The notes below the pieces were generated by a model. It did not search any database. It saw only the letters and a program-made list of their open reading frames with translations, and was not told the origin of the DNA. 64,000 nt of DNA from Nocardia cyriacigeorgica (GTDB lineage Bacteria; Actinomycetota; Actinomycetes; Mycobacteriales; Mycobacteriaceae). Positions within the stretch are counted from its first letter, which is position 1, and every line of letters begins with the position of its first letter. The stretch spans positions 1 through 64,000 of the forward strand of contig NZ_JAAGVC010000013.1 in assembly GCF_010858045.1 (NCBI RefSeq). Direction: 5' to 3'. The position numbers and the translations under genes were made by a program. Positions 1-7,644 of this stretch are shown here, piece after piece.

Positions 1-1039
1 GCACTCCACCGGGGGCATCGGCGACAAGATCACCTTGCCGCTGGCACCGCTGGTCGCGGCCTGTGGTGCCGCGGTGCCGCAGCTGTCCGGGCGCGGCCTC
101 GGCCATACCGGAGGCACGCTGGACAAACTCGAATCCATCCCCGGCTGGCGGGCCGATCTCAGCGTGCCCCGGATGCGCGAGATCCTCGCCGACCCGGCCG
201 CGGGCGCGGTGGTGTGTGCGGCCGGCGCGGATCTCGCGCCCGCCGACAAGCGGCTCTACGCGCTGCGCGACGTCACCGGAACCGTCGAGTCCATTCCGCT
301 GATCGCCAGCTCGATCATGAGCAAGAAGATCGCCGAGGGCACCGGTGGGCTGGTGCTGGATGTGAAGGTCGGTTCGGGCGCGTTCATGAAGAACGTCGAG
401 CAGGCGCGTGAGCTGGCGACGACGATGGTGGAGCTGGGCGAGGACGCGGGTGTGCGCACCGTCGCGCTGCTGACCGGGATGGACACCCCGCTCGGCCGCA
501 CCGCGGGCAATGCGCTCGAGGTGGCCGAAGCTGTCGAAGTGCTGGCCGGCGGTGGGCCCGCCGATGTGATCGAGCTGACCCTGGCGCTGGCGCGGGAGAT
601 GCTGGCCCTTGCCGGTCTCGATGCCGACCCGGCGGACGCGCTCGCCGACGGCCGGGCCATGGATCACTGGAAGGCGATGATCCGCGCCCAGGGCGGTGAC
701 CCGGACGCGCCGCTGCCGCGGGCCGGGCACACCGAGACCGTGCGGGCCGGCCGGGATGGCGTGCTCACCCGGCTCGATGCCATGGGTGTGGGTATCGCGG
801 CCTGGCGGCTGGGTGCGGGGCGGGCCCGGCAGGGCGATCCGGTGCAGGCCGGCGCCGGGGTCGAACTGCATGTGCGCGTGGGCGAGCGGGTGCGTGCGGA
901 CAGCCCGCTGTGCACGCTGCACACCGATACGCCGGAGGCACTGCCCGGTGCAGTAGCGGCGGTGACCGGTGCCGTCACGATCGAGGAGGATGGCGAGGCC
1001 GTGGCACCGACGTTGTTCCTCGACCGGATCGGAGCCTGA
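1..1039 (+). CDS. deoA: Thymidine phosphorylase, 5' end outside window
   Basis: Phosphorolysis of thymidine and deoxyuridine to base plus 2-deoxyribose 1-phosphate; cytosolic pyrimidine salvage. The window opens inside the gene: read from base 2, the first residues are HSTGGIGDK, the phosphate-binding signature that normally lies about 80-90 residues from the N terminus, so that much is missing. Further family stretches are SSIMSKKIAEGTGGL and LDVKVGSGAFM, followed by the C-terminal alpha/beta domain ending at a TGA at 1037-1039. Adenosine deaminase follows 111 bp downstream on the same strand, the same salvage pairing as in mycobacteria. Family assignment is secure; only the start is unseen. 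Confidence 0.95.
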   Translation, partial: HSTGGIGDKITLPLAPLVAACGAAVPQLSGRGLGHTGGTLDKLESIPGWRADLSVPRMREILADPAAGAVVCAAGADLAPADKRLYALRDVTGTVESIPLIASSIMSKKIAEGTGGLVLDVKVGSGAFMKNVEQARELATTMVELGEDAGVRTVALLTGMDTPLGRTAGNALEVAEAVEVLAGGGPADVIELTLALAREMLALAGLDADPADALADGRAMDHWKAMIRAQGGDPDAPLPRAGHTETVRAGRDGVLTRLDAMGVGIAAWRLGAGRARQGDPVQAGAGVELHVRVGERVRADSPLCTLHTDTPEALPGAVAAVTGAVTIEEDGEAVAPTLFLDRIGA

Positions 1040-1150
1040 GCGGCGACGGGATAGGCGACCGGCCGGATGGCCTGCCGCCCGCACGCAACGAGATAGTCGC
1101 CACGTGCCGACTCCGCTGCCGATTCGATCCGGTCCGGCTACCGTCAGGAC

Positions 1151-2248
1151 ATGACTGGACCGATGCCCTTGACCCTTGCCTCGATCCGCCAAGCGCCCAA
1201 GGCGTTGCTGCACGATCACCTCGACGGTGGTCTGCGCCCCGCCACGGTGCTCGAACTCGCCGCCGACTGCGGCTACGACCAGCTACCCGCCACCGACGCC
1301 GACGCCTTGGCCGCCTGGTTCCGGGAAGCCGCCGACAGCGGGTCGCTGGAACGCTATCTGGAAACCTTCAGCCACACCGTGGCCGTGATGCAGACCCCGG
1401 AGGGGTTGCGCCGAGTGGCTCGTGAATGCGTCGAGGATCTGGCGGCCGACGGCGTCGTCTATGCCGAGGTGCGTTTCGCGCCCGAACAGCATCTGGAAGC
1501 CGGCCTGACTCTCGACGAGGTGGTCGAGCACACGCTGGCCGGTTTGCGTGAGGGGATGGCGGCGGCGGAAGCGGCGGGCACGCCCATCGTGGCGATCTGC
1601 CTGCTGACGGCCATGCGGCACGCGGCCCGCTCGCGGGAGATCGCCGAACTGGCGGTGCGGTTCCGCGACCAGGGCGTCGGCGGATTCGACATCGCGGGCG
1701 CCGAGGCCGGTTACCCTCCGACCCGCCACCTCGATGCCTTCGAATACCTGCGCGCCAATCACGCCCACTTCACCATCCACGCGGGCGAAGCGTTCGGGCT
1801 GCCATCCATTCACGAGGCCCTCGCGTTCTGTGGTTGCGATCGACTCGGCCACGGCGTGCGCATCACCGACGATATCCACGTCCCCGGCGCGGTCGAGGAA
1901 GCCAGGCTGGGTGTGGTCGCGAACTATGTGCGCGATATGCGCATCCCGTTGGAGCTGTGTCCGTCGTCGAATGTGCAGACCGGGGCGGTGCCCTCACTGG
2001 ACAAGCATCCCTTCGATCTGCTGGCCCGGCTGCGCTTCCGTGTCACCGTCAATACCGACAACCGGCTGATGAGCGACACCACCATGAGCGAGGAGATGCT
2101 GAAACTGGTCGATACCTTCGGCTACGGCTGGAGCGACCTGGAGCGCTTCACCATCAACGCGATGAAGTCGGCGTTCATCCCGTTCCCGGATCGGCTGCGC
2201 ATCATCGACGACATCATCAAGCCGGGATACGCGGTCCTGCTGGGGTGA
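1151..2248 (+). CDS. add: Adenosine deaminase
   Basis: Hydrolytic deamination of (deoxy)adenosine to (deoxy)inosine in purine salvage. The 365-residue protein shows the zinc-site HxH motif near the N terminus (H21 and H23 in LLHDHLDGG), the third zinc ligand and catalytic glutamate in TIHAGEAFG, the DRLGHGVRI stretch, and the late acidic metal/substrate motif in [11 protein letters not shown]. Length matches actinobacterial Add. It follows deoA and precedes, after a few genes, upp and purine nucleoside phosphorylase, so the product inosine can be used locally. The ATG at 1151 is the first in frame and leaves a normal short N terminus. Confidence 0.95.
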   Translation: MTGPMPLTLASIRQAPKALLHDHLDGGLRPATVLELAADCGYDQLPATDADALAAWFREAADSGSLERYLETFSHTVAVMQTPEGLRRVARECVEDLAADGVVYAEVRFAPEQHLEAGLTLDEVVEHTLAGLREGMAAAEAAGTPIVAICLLTAMRHAARSREIAELAVRFRDQGVGGFDIAGAEAGYPPTRHLDAFEYLRANHAHFTIHAGEAFGLPSIHEALAFCGCDRLGHGVRITDDIHVPGAVEEARLGVVANYVRDMRIPLELCPSSNVQTGAVPSLDKHPFDLLARLRFRVTVNTDNRLMSDTTMSEEMLKLVDTFGYGWSDLERFTINAMKSAFIPFPDRLRIIDDIIKPGYAVLLG

Positions 2249-2407
2249 GCCCGGGAGGCGTGGTGCGCACGGCACCACGATGCTGATCGGCCGGGGCGAC
2301 CGGATCCGCTGCTTCTGAGCGGCTGGTCGATTTCTCGAGCGGCTGTTCCATGGCCGGCCGCCGGGAGCGACCCGGTAGCCGTGGCGGGCAGGGGTTAGTT
2401 TGAGATC

Positions 2408-3127
2408 GTGACGGAATTGCGGATCCCTGCCCGATTCAATGGTCCTTCCGGCTCCGGCAATGGTGGTTATGTGGCCGGCCTGGTCGCATACCACTGTGGT
2501 GCCGTTGCGCGGTCCCACGCCTCGAGCGGGCCGGACGCGACCGCCTCGCCCGCGGCAGCGCCCGTTCGGGTGACGTTGCGGGCGCCAGCGCCACTGGACG
2601 TGCCGCTGGTGCTGCGTACCGGCGGGCTGTACGACGGCGACACCGTCATCGCCGAAGCAGCGCCCGGGGGATTCGAGCGCGCGGTTCCGGACGCGGTGTC
2701 CTTCGACGATGCCGACGCGGCCTCGGCGGCCTACCGGAACGACAGCGAGATGTTCCGGTACTGCTTCGTCTGCGGGACCGCCCGCCAGGACGGGCTCGGC
2801 TTGGCGCCCGGCGCAGTGCGGGCGGGGATGGTCGCCGCGCCCTGGGTGCCCGGCGATTCGCTGCCGATCGACGCGACGCTGCTGTGGGCCGCGATGGACT
2901 GCCCGGGCGGCTGGGCGTTGCCGGAGATGCTGCAGCGCCCGGCGCTGCTCGGCTCGATGACGGCGAACGTCTTCGCGCTGCCCGAGGTGGGGGAGAAGTG
3001 CGTCGTGGTCGGCGCCGACCAGGGCGAACAGGGCCGCAAATCGTTCGCCTCCACCGCCGTCTACGGCACCGGCGGACGCCTGCTCGGGCGGGCCGAGCAG
3101 ATCTGGATCCGGCTGAACCGGGCGTGA
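2408..3127 (+). CDS. Hotdog/thioesterase-like protein
   Basis: A 239-residue soluble protein of an actinobacterial family that resembles acyl-CoA thioesterases of the hotdog fold. The N terminus carries FNGPSGSGNGGYVAG, the glycine-rich motif typical of that family. The middle has YCFVCG followed by DGLGLAPG, a Cys-x-x-Cys-Gly element also common there. No catalytic residue can be assigned with certainty, and the substrate is unknown. It lies 159 bp downstream of add and ends 28 bp before the convergent gene at 3156-4409. Start at the ATG at 2408, directly before the conserved motif. Thioesterase activity is inferred from family resemblance only. Confidence 0.7.
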   Translation: MTELRIPARFNGPSGSGNGGYVAGLVAYHCGAVARSHASSGPDATASPAAAPVRVTLRAPAPLDVPLVLRTGGLYDGDTVIAEAAPGGFERAVPDAVSFDDADAASAAYRNDSEMFRYCFVCGTARQDGLGLAPGAVRAGMVAAPWVPGDSLPIDATLLWAAMDCPGGWALPEMLQRPALLGSMTANVFALPEVGEKCVVVGADQGEQGRKSFASTAVYGTGGRLLGRAEQIWIRLNRA

Positions 3128-3155
3128 TACCCACGCCCGGCCCGGCCGGGGCGGA

Positions 3156-4409
3156 TCACTGCGGGTCGAGCCGCGACTCGAAGTTGCGTTCCAGCTCCCG
3201 CCAGGCCTTCGCCTCGGCGGTGAACGGCGGGTTGGGCGCCATCCGGGACGGGTCGGGGTTCAGCAGGTAGGAGACGTACCAGCCGAGCGGTGTGGACTGG
3301 GCGAGGCCCTGCTCCACCGTGTCGTCGTCGGCGTAGTCGGCGGCATCGGTGAACAGCTCGACGGCCAGATCGAGCTGTTCGATATCGACCGATTCGGGGC
3401 CGTCGCCGAGATCCTCGGCCAGCCCCGGCAGCACGTAGACGTTCTCATCGGTGACCTCGACCTCGAGCGAACCGTCCACGGCCGCGGTCTGCACGTCACC
3501 GAAGGTGCTGACCCGGGCGAGATCGTGTTCGTGATCGTCGGCGAGGTAGCGGGCCAGCGCGCGCTCGGAGTTGAACACCGTGATGGAGCCCTTGCCACCG
3601 AGGAAGATCGGCTCGTCGTCGAGGTAGCAGCGCAGCGTGAAGTAGGTGCCCTCGCCGGTGACGATCTTGATCGGGTCGATGCCGACCTCGGTCCAGAACG
3701 ATTCGTCCTCTTCGTCGTCTTCGGTTTCGTCGTCGTCCTTGGTGAGGTCGACCGGTTCGTAATCGGTGTCGGCGTCGGCCGCGTCGTCGGCTTCGACGAC
3801 GTTCTCCTCGGCGGCCAGCAGCTCGGCCTCGGCCACCGCGACCGCGTCCGCGTCCACATCGGGGGTCTGCACCACCGAGTCGATGGCATCGACCACGGCG
3901 TCCCAGTCCTTGGCGATGGCGGCGCCGATCTGATCCCAGAGTTCCTCACCGTCGCGGCCGACGAAGGCATTGATGCCGCTGGGCAGCGCGCCGAGCACCG
4001 GATGCGAGCCGAAGAACTTGGTCACCACCTCCAGCTCGCACACCTCGCCGATATTGCGCACCATGGCGAGGGTGTCCTCGAGTTCGGCGACGATCTCGGC
4101 GTCCGGATCGCCCGCGACCAGCTCGGGAACCCCGATCAGGTCGAAGGTGAAGTTGTCCTCCGGCTCCAGTTCCACCGCCGACAACCCGGCCACGACCTTC
4201 CAGGCCGGATGGTCCACCAGATCGTTGTCGGAATCGGTCCGGATGAACGCCGCTAGTTCCGCGACGGACTCGAAACCGTAGAGGGCGTCCTCGTGGCCGA
4301 GGAACGCCTCCCACTCGTCGTCGCCGTCACGCCAGCGCGGTGCCCACAGTGTGACGAGATCGCCGTCGGTCAGACCGAGCTCGATCGGGACGATGTCTCC
4401 AGAAGCCAT
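3156..4409 (-). CDS. Acidic conserved protein, Rv3311-like, internally duplicated
   Basis: A 417-residue, very acidic cytosolic protein of unknown function, syntenic and similar in size to mycobacterial Rv3311. Two halves look related: an N-terminal segment with WEAFLGHEDALYGFES followed by AELAAFIRTDSDNDL, and a C-terminal segment with PIFLGGKGSITVFNSE followed by ARYLADDHEHDL. They are joined by a linker of Asp/Glu runs (DDDETEDDEEDE) around residues 210-240. No signal peptide, membrane segment or catalytic motif is visible. The start is the ATG at 4409. Some databases label relatives primosomal protein, which nothing in the sequence supports. Confidence 0.8.
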   Translation of the reverse strand: MASGDIVPIELGLTDGDLVTLWAPRWRDGDDEWEAFLGHEDALYGFESVAELAAFIRTDSDNDLVDHPAWKVVAGLSAVELEPEDNFTFDLIGVPELVAGDPDAEIVAELEDTLAMVRNIGEVCELEVVTKFFGSHPVLGALPSGINAFVGRDGEELWDQIGAAIAKDWDAVVDAIDSVVQTPDVDADAVAVAEAELLAAEENVVEADDAADADTDYEPVDLTKDDDETEDDEEDESFWTEVGIDPIKIVTGEGTYFTLRCYLDDEPIFLGGKGSITVFNSERALARYLADDHEHDLARVSTFGDVQTAAVDGSLEVEVTDENVYVLPGLAEDLGDGPESVDIEQLDLAVELFTDAADYADDDTVEQGLAQSTPLGWYVSYLLNPDPSRMAPNPPFTAEAKAWRELERNFESRLDPQ

Positions 4410-4435
4410 GTGCCGAAGCCTATCGAGCTTCCGGC

Positions 4436-4783
4436 TCAGGCACTATCCGGGCTGGCCCCAACGGTGCCCGTGGCGGTCTGCGACTCGGGCGCGAACGACT
4501 CGTTCAGTGCGGCAACGACGTTCGACCGCTGCCCGCCGGCGTCCTCGGCGGCCTGCCTGCAGGCCCAGATGATGAGCTGGGCGACCTCGGCCGGCGGCAG
4601 TGCTGTGACCGTTTCCGCCAGCGACAGCGCGACCAGCGCGCCGTCGCTGTTCACCTCGGCGCTGACCATGCCGTCTTCGGTGGTGAACCGCCCGCGCACC
4701 TGCTTGAGGCCGTAGAGCGCGGCCTCGAGCGCCTCGAGTTTCTGCGTGGCCCCGGCGACCAGGGCATCCATTTCCGCACTCAT
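4436..4783 (-). CDS. YbaB/EbfC-like (EspL-type) protein of a secretion cassette
   Basis: A 115-residue protein with the size and layout of the YbaB/EbfC nucleoid-associated fold, the same fold as EspL of the ESX-1 system. It has an N-terminal helix (MDALVAGATQKLEALEAAL), a short beta-rich middle (VSAEVNSDGALVALSL) and a long C-terminal helix (PPAEVAQLIIWACRQAAEDA). It is last in a minus-strand cassette (6653 to 4436) with an EspC-like protein and an NlpC/P60 hydrolase. Its ATG overlaps by 4 bases the stop of a 27-codon mini-ORF (4780-4863). A chaperone or regulatory role for the cassette is inferred; DNA binding is possible but untested. Confidence 0.7.
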   Translation of the reverse strand: MSAEMDALVAGATQKLEALEAALYGLKQVRGRFTTEDGMVSAEVNSDGALVALSLAETVTALPPAEVAQLIIWACRQAAEDAGGQRSNVVAALNESFAPESQTATGTVGASPDSA

Positions 4784-4863
4784 GCCGTCACCTCGCTGGC
4801 GCTCGGCGCCGCCATGACTGCCTGGGCAGCTGTGCTCATGGTTCGCTCGCTTCGCTCACTCAT
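4780..4863 (-). CDS. 27-codon mini-ORF bridging two coupled genes
   Basis: This short frame starts at an ATG (4863) overlapping the stop of the upstream gene (4860-5210) by ATGA. It ends with a TGA overlapping by ATGA the start of the YbaB-like gene (4783). It therefore fills the gap exactly and could carry ribosomes through it. Its first codons read MSERSER and come from a short GC-rich repeat (4840-4863). Nothing resembling a domain is present. It may be a coupling leader created by insertion of the repeat rather than a functional peptide. Confidence 0.4.
   Translation of the reverse strand: MSERSERTMSTAAQAVMAAPSASEVTA
4840..4863 (-). repeat. Short GAGCGAAGCGAGCG-type repeat
   Basis: On the minus strand the 24 bases read ATGAGTGAGCGAAGCG followed by AGCGAACC, a low-complexity sequence able to fold back on itself. 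From memory, the same string, translated MSERSER, recurs near gene starts in nocardiae and rhodococci. Here it sits between two cassette genes and supplies the start codon of the mini-ORF. Only one copy was noticed in this window. Confidence 0.4.
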
Positions 4864-5210
4864 ACCGGCCTCATCCAGCTCGTCTGTCCAGTGTCGGCAT
4901 CGTCGATGCGGTCCAGCTCGTCCACCGCCTGCTGACGGGTGGGCAGTCCGAGCCGGTCCAGGATGTCGTCGGGCATACCCGATTCGGCGAGCACCTCGCG
5001 GCGCCTCGCCTTCGCGGCCACGGTGGAGCGCTGGGTGAGCCGCAGGATCTCCGCGGCGAGAGCCTGTGCGCCGTAACGATATTCGCTGCGCTCGAACTTG
5101 ATTTCCACCGGCATCCCCTGGTCGGTGGCCCGGACCGAGATGGTGCCGGATCGGTTGCTGCTGGCCGCCACCGTGACGTTGGGGATGGCGGGCGTCGGCT
5201 GTTCGCTCAT
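4860..5210 (-). CDS. Small unknown protein of the secretion cassette
   Basis: A 116-residue protein not recognised with confidence. The N-terminal half is predicted beta-rich (NVTVAASSNRSGTISVRATD, then PVEIKFERSEYRYGAQ). The C-terminal half is charged and helical (EILRLTQRSTVAAKARRREVL) and ends in an acidic tail. There is no signal peptide or membrane segment. Its ATG overlaps the stop of the NlpC/P60 gene by 4 bases (5207-5210). It sits between that hydrolase and the YbaB-like gene, an arrangement reminiscent of small accessory proteins in ESX-associated loci. A partner or chaperone role for the secreted proteins is an inference from position only. Confidence 0.65.
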   Translation of the reverse strand: MSEQPTPAIPNVTVAASSNRSGTISVRATDQGMPVEIKFERSEYRYGAQALAAEILRLTQRSTVAAKARRREVLAESGMPDDILDRLGLPTRQQAVDELDRIDDADTGQTSWMRPV

Positions 5211-6331
5211 TCGGTGGGCCTGTAGAAGCCGTAGAACTCCATGTCCAAGTTCTCCGTTCGGATCGCGCTGATGGAGACCGGGTCACCGGCCTCGACGAGT
5301 TGACCGTTGCCGACGACCATGGCGACGTGGCCGTCCCAGACCGCCAGGTCGCCGGGCATGAGGTCGCCGGGGGACACCTGGGTGTGTCCGATGTGCTGTT
5401 CCTGCGCCAGACGCGGCAGTTCGACGCCGGCCTCGCCGTAGGCGTATTTCGTCAGGCCGCTGCAGTCGATGCCCGCCCCCGGGGTGTTGCCGCCCCAGAC
5501 GTAGGGCGTGCCGACCGCGCCGATCGCGGCCTTCACCGCCGTCGCGGCCTTCTCGTTGGGCGCCTCGACCTGGCTGCCGTCGGGCAGGGTGATCATGACG
5601 CCCTCACCGGTGGCCTTGCCGCTGCTGGTGCTGCCGGAGCCGGACTTCGACGACGAGCTGGTGCTGGTGCGGCCGGTGGAGGTGCTGCTGCGCGAGCCCG
5701 AACTGGTGGACGGCGAGCTCATCACCGTGCTGAGCATCGAGCCCGCGGTGCCCATGACTCCCGAGGCCATCGAACCGAGGCCGGAGGTGGCGGCGCTGAT
5801 CGGCGCGGCCACGCTCGCGGGCGCGGTGGACGGCGGCGGGGCCAGCTGCTGCATCGAAGCGGTGTGCGTGGACAGCTCGTTCTGCACCCGGCCGACCACG
5901 CCGAGGGCTTGGCCGAGATGGTCGATGGCCGAGCCGACGAGCATGCTCAGCCCGACCGGCGTCGTCAGCGTCGGGCCCGCGGCAACGGCCGTATCGACGA
6001 AGGACTGCGCGATGGCGGTGAGGTCTTTCTGCCCGGTCTCGACCTCGGCCGCGGCTTGACCGACCACCGTCGACATCTCGTTGCCGCGGTCGGAGATGGT
6101 GGCGGCGCTGGTCTGCACGCGCAGGGCCTTCGAGGTCGCCGCGTCGGCGCCCTTGCCGTCCCACACGCTGTTCATCTGGTTGATGCTGTTGCGGCCGAGC
6201 TCGTGCACCTGGTCGATCGCTGTCGAGGTGGTGCGCAGTGCGTCGCCGGGGCCGCCGACGGGAAGCACACCGGTACCGAAACTGGCGAGCAGATCGAAGA
6301 TCGGTTTCGCCAGCACGTTGATGTCGATCAC
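5207..6331 (-). CDS. NlpC/P60 peptidoglycan hydrolase with helical N-terminal (T7SS-like) domain
   Basis: A 374-residue protein. Residues 1-170 form a helical region (INQMNSVWDGKGADAATSKA) resembling WXG-type type VII substrates. Residues 180-255 are a Ser/Thr/Gly-rich linker. The C-terminal ~115 residues are an NlpC/P60 endopeptidase with the nucleophile C290 in GIDCSGL and the catalytic histidine in WDGHVAMVVG. The likely start is GTG at 6331, preceded by GAAGG; upstream codons would run back into the preceding gene. No Sec signal is visible, so export would need a type VII route. It probably cleaves stem peptides in the cell wall or acts on competitors. Its stop overlaps the next start by 4 bases. 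Confidence 0.85.
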   Translation of the reverse strand: MIDINVLAKPIFDLLASFGTGVLPVGGPGDALRTTSTAIDQVHELGRNSINQMNSVWDGKGADAATSKALRVQTSAATISDRGNEMSTVVGQAAAEVETGQKDLTAIAQSFVDTAVAAGPTLTTPVGLSMLVGSAIDHLGQALGVVGRVQNELSTHTASMQQLAPPPSTAPASVAAPISAATSGLGSMASGVMGTAGSMLSTVMSSPSTSSGSRSSTSTGRTSTSSSSKSGSGSTSSGKATGEGVMITLPDGSQVEAPNEKAATAVKAAIGAVGTPYVWGGNTPGAGIDCSGLTKYAYGEAGVELPRLAQEQHIGHTQVSPGDLMPGDLAVWDGHVAMVVGNGQLVEAGDPVSISAIRTENLDMEFYGFYRPTE

Positions 6332-6335
6332 CGGC

Positions 6336-6653
6336 TCACCCTTCGGCGGACGTGGTCCGCAGCGAGTCGGCGATATCGGTGTCGGTGCTGTCGTAATTGG
6401 CCGCCGCACCCACCGCGGCGGTGCTCATGCTCGACACCACGGCCGACAGCTGGCCGATCGCTGCGACGTGCCCCGCGTGCGTGGCGGCATAGGCGGCCAT
6501 GAAATCACCGCCGATCAGACCGAAGATCGGACCCAGTAGCGCCGGGCCCGCACCGGCGGCTCCCGCTCCCGCCGCCGCGAGCTCGCCCGCCATCACCCCG
6601 GCGGTGGCACCGTACGCGGCGATGCCCTCGGTATCCGCTGAGATCCTCTTCAT
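6336..6653 (-). CDS. EspC-like type VII secretion substrate
   Basis: A 105-residue Ala/Gly-rich helical protein with the layout of the EspC family: an N-terminal helix, a glycine-rich turn ([17 protein letters not shown]), then a second helix ending in [13 protein letters not shown]. The C-terminal Y-D-S-T-D fits the YxxxD/E export signal of type VII substrates. The ATG at 6653 is chosen because GGGGGAAG lies six bases upstream; an in-frame ATG also exists at 6668. Four bases separate it from the NlpC/P60 start, so the two are probably co-translated and may be exported as a pair. No ESX core gene (EccB, EccC or EccD) is in the window. Confidence 0.75.
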   Translation of the reverse strand: MKRISADTEGIAAYGATAGVMAGELAAAGAGAAGAGPALLGPIFGLIGGDFMAAYAATHAGHVAAIGQLSAVVSSMSTAAVGAAANYDSTDTDIADSLRTTSAEG

Positions 6654-6799
6654 CAGAGCTTCCCCCATCGTCTTCGTTTCCGGGCAGAGTATGTCATCTA
6701 CCTGATTCGACGCAGCGATCCGCCGATCGGTTCCAGATCGTCGGAAAAAAGTTTCGGCGACTACGGCGGCGAACCCTGATCCGACTTTATCGTTCCTTC

Positions 6800-7423
6800 A
6801 TGCGTACGCACACTGTGGATCACCCGCTCGCCGCGGCTCTGCTGACCGTTCTGCGGGACGCGCGCACACCCAACTCGGCCTTTCGTTCGGCGTTGCGGGA
6901 CTTGACGGGCCTGCTGATCTACGAGGCGTTGCGCGACGCGCCGTTGACCCGGTTCGACATCAACACGCCGATCACCGTCACCCAGGGGGCGCGGCTGGCG
7001 CAGCCGCCGTTGCTGGTGCCGGTGCTGCGGGCCGGGCTCGGAATGGTCGATGCCGCTGCGGCACTCATACCGGATGCGCGAGTCGGGTTCGTCGGCATCG
7101 CCCGCGACGAACGCACCTACCAGCCGGTGCCGTACCTGGAATCGCTACCGGCCGACTTGGCCGGGATACCGGTGTTCGTGCTGGATCCGATGCTGGCCAC
7201 CGGCGGCTCCATGCGATACACCCTGGAACTGCTGGCCGGTCGCGGCGCCACCGACATCACCGCGCTGTGCGTCGTCTCCGCGCCGGAAGGGGTTGCGCTG
7301 CTGGAGGATTCCGGGCTGCCGGTGCAGCTGATCACCGCGGCCATCGACACCGGTCTCAATGCCGACGCCTACATCGTGCCGGGCCTCGGCGACGCGGGGG
7401 ATCGGCAATTCGGCCCACGCTGA
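6800..7423 (+). CDS. upp: Uracil phosphoribosyltransferase
   Basis: Makes UMP from uracil and PRPP in cytosolic pyrimidine salvage. The 207 residues match the family length. The PRPP loop is [19 protein letters not shown] and the uracil-binding C terminus is [14 protein letters not shown]. An internal [11 protein letters not shown] stretch is also diagnostic. It is transcribed divergently from the EspC-like cassette, with 146 bp between, and converges on the zinc-ribbon gene at 7438. It completes the local set deoA, add, upp and purine nucleoside phosphorylase. Confidence 0.95.
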   Translation: MRTHTVDHPLAAALLTVLRDARTPNSAFRSALRDLTGLLIYEALRDAPLTRFDINTPITVTQGARLAQPPLLVPVLRAGLGMVDAAAALIPDARVGFVGIARDERTYQPVPYLESLPADLAGIPVFVLDPMLATGGSMRYTLELLAGRGATDITALCVVSAPEGVALLEDSGLPVQLITAAIDTGLNADAYIVPGLGDAGDRQFGPR

Positions 7424-7437
7424 GGTGTTCGCGAGGT

Positions 7438-7644
7438 TCAGTCTCCGGACTCGGCGAACAGATCGATGTGCGCGCAGTTCGCACAGCGGTAGGCGGTGAC
7501 CCGGAAACGGGGCCGCGGATTCAGCGCCGCGCGCCAGCCCGGATCGGTGGCAGTGCCGGCCCAGAGCGCGGCGTCCCACCCGGTTTCGAGCACGCCCGCA
7601 CGCAGATCCGTCCCACCGCAATGGGTGCAGTGTCGATCCTTCAC
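7438..7644 (-). CDS. Small zinc-ribbon protein
   Basis: A 68-residue protein with two CxxC pairs, CTHC near the N terminus and CANC near the C terminus, separated by about 45 residues, the pattern of a structural zinc ribbon. Between them is a Trp/Arg-rich stretch. The chosen start is GTG at 7644, whose GTGA overlaps the stop of the phosphosugar mutase (7641-7643); a longer upstream reading would lie inside that gene. It is probably co-translated with the mutase. Function unknown. Confidence 0.65.
   Translation of the reverse strand: MKDRHCTHCGGTDLRAGVLETGWDAALWAGTATDPGWRAALNPRPRFRVTAYRCANCAHIDLFAESGD

Noticed and set aside
3134..3153. GC-rich CGCCCGGCC/GGCCGGGGCG string between convergent genes as a terminator
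   Set aside because: The arms nearly touch, leaving only a 5-bp stem when a proper loop is allowed; too weak to call.
5300..6502. A 400-codon plus-strand frame opposite the NlpC/P60 gene
   Set aside because: Asp/Gly/Arg repeats only, no signature; the minus-strand hydrolase explains the region.
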